Source of the DNA: an uncultured Cyclobacteriaceae bacterium
GTDB taxonomy: Bacteria; Bacteroidota; Bacteroidia; Cytophagales; Cyclobacteriaceae
NCBI GenBank assembly: GCA_937958005.1
Contig: CALGOB010000209.1
Span: forward strand, 1-57,588
Direction: 5' to 3'
Length of the DNA: 57,588 nucleotides
Shown here: piece by piece, positions 54,688 to 57,588 of the stretch
Numbering within the stretch: the first letter of the stretch is position 1
Layout of the letters: each line of letters opens with the position of its first letter
Notes under the pieces: model-generated
Seen by the model: only the letters and a program-made list of their open reading frames with translations
Told to the model about the DNA's origin: nothing
Databases searched by the model: none
Position numbers and translations under genes: made by a program

Positions 54688-54878
54688 GAATATAGGCAGG
54701 GATTCCGCTTTTAAACTTTTCGAAACCAAAATGGATAAAAAGATATCAGAATTGGGGAGTGATTTTCATAAAATCGTTAAAAATCAGATGGGTTACTGAT
54801 GAAAGTACCTATTTTATCTGTTTTTTCTGTCTAAAATTTGATGATTGTTTTTTAAAAGCGGAATCCCTGCGAATATAG
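54688..54878. mobile_element. M2 element: 175-bp MITE with 20-bp perfect inverted repeats and 8-bp duplication
   Basis: The element is 54696-54870. The left end GCAGGGATTCCGCTTTTAAA is exactly inverted at the right end. GAATATAG is duplicated at 54688-54695 and 54871-54878. The interior is AT-rich and non-coding. The 8-bp duplication differs from the TTAAA of M1, so another transposase family is responsible. Confidence 0.88.
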
Positions 54879-55428
54879 GGCTCTTCATTACAACCACTTG
54901 GCACAAGTTTGTTAAACCTCAATGGCTATGCTACTTTAACATAATTGGTTGCAATTTTGAACTTTATAATCTCCTAAAGATTTTTAATAGATAATTCCAC
55001 CTAACTTCCATTTTAGGTTGTAGTTATTTCAGTGAGTGATATAATTAATCGTTGCCTTTGTTTTCTAATAGAAGCTGCAGTTTTGATGGTTTCTTGATGA
55101 ATGGCAGATTCAATGGATCATCAATTAATGTTTCTAAGCCCTGGTGAACTATCATCAGGGTTTTACATCTCATCCAAAATACGGGCAGGGATAACCTCAC
55201 CATTATGTTCATAGGCTTTGACATGACTAATAGAAACAAATTAGCTCCTTTTTGTTGCTTTGCCCTAGTATTGAAATTTGGTTAAAATGTAAAATGTAAA
55301 ATTTGAATTTTGAAGCTTTATTGTGAAAAATCAAAAATCTTAGTATTTATTTCATTTGTTTTTAATAATTATTAGAAAAACCCAGTATTTTTTAAAAATA
55401 GATCAATTTAAGCCCTAGATCATGCTTT

Positions 55429-55447
55429 GTGTACTTTTTGAGTACAC
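55429..55447. promoter_or_regulatory. Inverted repeat upstream of the lyase gene (candidate operator)
   Basis: GTGTACT (55429-55435) and AGTACAC (55441-55447) form a perfect 7-bp inverted repeat with a five-base spacer, about 100 bases before the lyase start. It could be a repressor or activator site. A similar half site (TTGTGTACCAGTAA) lies near 32590 upstream of the sensor gene. Confidence 0.4.
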
Positions 55448-55545
55448 TTTTCGGACAAATAACTTGATTGTTTAATCTAAATTCAGCCTAAGAAAAATAA
55501 TTCATGGTATGGAATTTTCCATAGCTATCACTAAACCTTAACATT

Positions 55546-57042
55546 ATGATAAAAAATATACAATTAAGATTATTGGTAATACTGCTGATAATGAGTTGCT
55601 CCACGTCCTACGGACAACAAGTATTTAAAAGAAATGCAGATGGTTTTAAACTAGGGACTTACAAAAGAGATGATCTTCTTAAAGATTGGAATACAAAATC
55701 TGGTAACGGGTTTGTTAAAAAAAATAAAGGTGAAGATAGGGTTGAAGTTGTTAATTCCCCTTCAGGAGAATCAGGTCAAAGCTTAAGAGTGAGATTCCCC
55801 AAGAAAAAACATGATAGTAAAGAAAGTGGAGCTCAGTGGGAAACGGATCTAAAAGGAGGTTATGATGAACTTTATATGAGCTATGATGTACGGTTTCAAA
55901 AAGGATTCGAATTGAGTAATAAAACAGGAAAGCTTCCTGGTTTAGGAGGTGGACTCAGTGTGGATGATAAGGATGATGACAATACTGCTTGGGATGGTAA
56001 ATTACAATTCAGGGATGTTGATGAACTGGAGTTTTATATCAAAGGACCTGTTACTAATGAGAAGCATTTTACTTGGAATAAAGCTAAATATACCATTCAA
56101 ACAGATAAATGGTATAATATTGAAATCAGATATAAATTGAATACTGCCAACAAATCTGATGGAATAATGCAAGCATGGTTAGATGGAAGATTAGTAGGTG
56201 AGGTTAAAAACTTCAAGTATTTCAGGAAAAATAATAATGTTAAAATAAATAAAATGTTCTTCTCTACTTTCTACGGCGGTAATGAGAAAGATGAGCCTTC
56301 TAAGGACGTTTATGCATACTTTGATAATTTTGAAGTTTCTACGAGTAGAATTAACAAGAGTGGTGGTGGATCAGGATCAACTCCTCCATCAGAATGTTCA
56401 GGAACAGGCAAATCAATCTCCTCTAAAATTCAAGCTGAATCATACTGCAAATCAAAAGGAGTTTCTAAGAAAAGTAATTATGTAAGTTTAAATAAAAAGA
56501 ATGACTACATTGATTTCCGTGTCAATGTTCCTTCATCAGGAAAATACAGTGTGAAATACAGAGTGGCAAGTGCTCAGAATACAGGTAGAGGTAGTGTAAG
56601 GCTGAAAGTGGGTAACTCTAACAAAGGAGATAAAACTATACCTAAAACAGGTGGGGCAACTAAATGGAAGACAATCACAAAAAATGTTAACCTTAGTAAA
56701 GGCTCTCAAACTATTAGGCTGCAGACTGTAAACGGCGCTGGTTGGAATCTCGATTATTTTGAATTGAAAAGGTCAACTTCTGGTCGATCAGAAATAGCTG
56801 AAAAAGAAGTAGAGGAAGATTTGACAGTAAATAACGGAAGCGGTGCTCTTCTAATTTATCCAAACCCAAGTATTGATGGTTTGTTTACCATATCTTCTTC
56901 TACTATATGGACGGTAAGATCTCTTGCTACAGGAGCAGTAATTGCTACGGGTGAAGGAACAGAAGTGGATATTAGTAATCAATCGAAAGGTTTATACTTA
57001 CTCCAGATAGGAAATGAATTTAGTAGAATTAGCTTTAAGTAA
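55546..57042 (+). CDS. Secreted PL14-like polysaccharide lyase with CBM6-like module and T9SS sorting domain
   Basis: A 498-residue exported protein. A signal peptide ends near ..CSTSYGQQ. Residues about 20-270 resemble PL14 lyases (alginate/glucuronate lyases): VNSPSGESGQSLRVRFPKK, SGAQWETDL, YDELYMSYDVRFQKGFE and the signature GKLPGLGGG near residue 133, then WYNIEIRYKLNT and FFSTFYGG strands. A Ser/Gly/Pro linker leads to a CBM6-like module (about 290-410: IQAESYC, YIDFRVNVPSSGKYSVKYRVAS, GAGWNLDYFELK). The end is a T9SS domain (LLIYPNPSIDGLFTIS..GLYLLQIGNE). It would cut a uronate polymer outside the cell and supply the unsaturated ends that GH88, KduI and KduD handle. Glucuronan-type substrate is inferred from context. 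Confidence 0.85.
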   Translation: MIKNIQLRLLVILLIMSCSTSYGQQVFKRNADGFKLGTYKRDDLLKDWNTKSGNGFVKKNKGEDRVEVVNSPSGESGQSLRVRFPKKKHDSKESGAQWETDLKGGYDELYMSYDVRFQKGFELSNKTGKLPGLGGGLSVDDKDDDNTAWDGKLQFRDVDELEFYIKGPVTNEKHFTWNKAKYTIQTDKWYNIEIRYKLNTANKSDGIMQAWLDGRLVGEVKNFKYFRKNNNVKINKMFFSTFYGGNEKDEPSKDVYAYFDNFEVSTSRINKSGGGSGSTPPSECSGTGKSISSKIQAESYCKSKGVSKKSNYVSLNKKNDYIDFRVNVPSSGKYSVKYRVASAQNTGRGSVRLKVGNSNKGDKTIPKTGGATKWKTITKNVNLSKGSQTIRLQTVNGAGWNLDYFELKRSTSGRSEIAEKEVEEDLTVNNGSGALLIYPNPSIDGLFTISSSTIWTVRSLATGAVIATGEGTEVDISNQSKGLYLLQIGNEFSRISFK

Positions 57043-57064
57043 GTAATAGAAATATTGAATCAAG

Positions 57065-57107
57065 AAACTCTGGAATTAAATATAATATTTGATTCCAGAG
57101 TTTTTTT
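57065..57107 (+). terminator. Terminator of the lyase gene
   Basis: AAACTCTGGAAT pairs with ATTCCAGAGTTT around an AT-rich loop and is followed by a T-run, about 25 bases past the stop at 57042. Confidence 0.85.
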
Positions 57108-57186
57108 AAAAAGATTAGAGTAATTTGACACGATTTATTATTCTTAATAACTCAATTTATTAATTGAGATTTAACCCTCATTGTCC

Positions 57187-57266
57187 TTTAGAAATTTGAT
57201 GTAAACCGTAACTGATAGCCATCTAGTTGCTTAAATCCTAATTGCCCACTTACCATAATGGCGAAG
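57187..57266 (+). repeat. M1 repeat, truncated copy (left half)
   Basis: GAAATTTGATGTAAACCGTAACTGATAGCCATCTAGTTGCTTAAATCCTAATTGCCCACT-like sequence matches the left half of M1 up to ACCATAATGG and then diverges. The left terminus is worn, so no duplication is seen. Confidence 0.65.
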
Positions 57267-57301
57267 CTTTAAGCAACCTTGATTGTTGAAACTAAAAAAC
57301 G

Positions 57302-57470
57302 CAAGGTCTCTTGCAGAAGACCTTGCTAAGACGAAATTCATCCAAACGATAAATACGAATAGCTAAGCATGTTCTAGTTAAATAGGTTATCGATTTAGGC
57401 ACTTAGTAAATATGATCTATTGATTTCCAAAATGTCTGATTCGTAATAAGGTCTTCTGCAAGAGACCTTG
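57302..57470. repeat. Pair of inverted 22-bp hairpin-forming repeats
   Basis: AAGGTCTCTTGCAGAAGACCTT near 57303-57325 recurs as its inverse AAGGTCTTCTGCAAGAGACCTT near 57448-57469. Each copy can fold on itself (AAGGTCT/AGACCTT), and the two can pair with each other over about 125 bases. Confidence 0.65.
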
Positions 57471-57498
57471 TTGCCTTTTAGAATGAGTAACAGATAGG

Positions 57499-57588
57499 AT
57501 GACAACATTAAAAATAGAGAATGTTGATGGATCGCCCCGTTTAAATCAATTCAATCAAATAGGTGCTGTTGAAATCATGAAAAAAAGG
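57499..57588 (+). CDS. Start of an unidentified gene (partial)
   Basis: An open frame begins at ATG 57499 and runs without a stop to the window edge (30 residues: MTTLKIENVDGSPRLNQFNQ...). It is too short to identify. The hairpin pair at 57302-57470 lies directly upstream and may control it. Confidence 0.4.
   Translation, partial: MTTLKIENVDGSPRLNQFNQIGAVEIMKKR

Larger units (their letters stand above)
54279..55545. other. 1.27-kb stretch with two MITE-like elements and no clear gene
   Basis: The segment holds an intact M1 copy (54430-54615), an M1 fragment (about 54628-54669), the M2 element (54688-54878) and an operator-like inverted repeat (55429-55447). A minus-strand fragment (about 55130-55240) reads SHVKAYEHNGEVIPARILDEM then stops; it may be a relic of a coding gene, but it is too short to assign. 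Confidence 0.55.

Noticed and set aside
55045-55239. Minus-strand frame of 64 codons
   Set aside because: The better reading is a different minus frame with a short fragment ending at a stop. Neither is long enough to call a gene.
41572-57042. Alginate utilisation locus, suggested by the PL14-like lyase
   Set aside because: No PL6, PL7 or PL17 lyase and no DEH reductase gene is present, while GH88, GH2, KduI/KduD and UxaC/UxuA all point to glucuronate.

Overview
The window is low-GC DNA from a member of the Bacteroidota, most likely a marine or surface-associated relative of the Cytophagales. This is supported by a SusC/SusD pair, a one-protein hybrid two-component system, type IX secretion (T9SS) sorting domains on two large extracellular proteins, SprB repeats, and long AT-rich intergenic stretches full of small repeats. 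The genus cannot be read from the sequence.

Region 1 (1-11482) is the right-hand part of an integrated mobile element that continues past the left edge. It holds the first 1278 codons of a giant polyvalent-type protein, a run of unrecognised minus-strand genes, three small HTH regulators plus an excisionase-like protein, and a tyrosine recombinase. It ends at a 3' tRNA-Met(CAT) fragment that I read as the attachment site. Region 2 (11483-13282) is a scar: an Rpn-type nuclease gene cut short and joined to a decayed IS1380-family transposase, which itself carries a 91-bp insertion. Region 3 (13283-20497) has nrnA, then an unusual three-part regulator (alpha/beta hydrolase, degenerate cyclase-like domain, AraC) divergent from a TPR histidine kinase/response regulator pair. 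Region 4 (21203-23419, minus) is a three-gene exported-protein operon: SprB-repeat/haem-like lipoprotein, YceI, and a DUF5777-like barrel.

Region 5 (24019-57042) is a large uronate polysaccharide locus. The first operon (24019-32019) encodes mannonate oxidoreductase, UxuA, UxaC, KDG kinase, KDPG aldolase and a complete DctPQM-type TRAP transporter. It is followed by a hybrid two-component sensor (32655), a 38-residue membrane peptide, SusC, SusD, GH88, GH2, a secreted beta-helix protein with Ig repeats, a TIG-domain lipoprotein (minus strand), a DUF4861 protein, KduI, KduD and a secreted PL14-like lyase with a CBM6-like module. The inferred flow is: extracellular lyase and beta-helix enzyme cut a glucuronate-rich glycan; SusCD imports oligomers; GH2 and GH88 trim them; unsaturated uronate goes through KduI/KduD and saturated glucuronate through UxaC/UxuB/UxuA. 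Both routes meet at KDG, which KdgK and KDPG aldolase convert to pyruvate and glyceraldehyde-3-phosphate. No sulfatase gene is present, which argues against a heavily sulfated substrate.

The intergenic DNA is a mosaic of small inverted-repeat elements. A 176-bp family (M1) has two intact copies with TTAAA target duplications and ends resembling the IS1380 relic; a different 175-bp element (M2) has 20-bp perfect inverted repeats and an 8-bp target duplication; a third repeat family (R2) occurs at five places.
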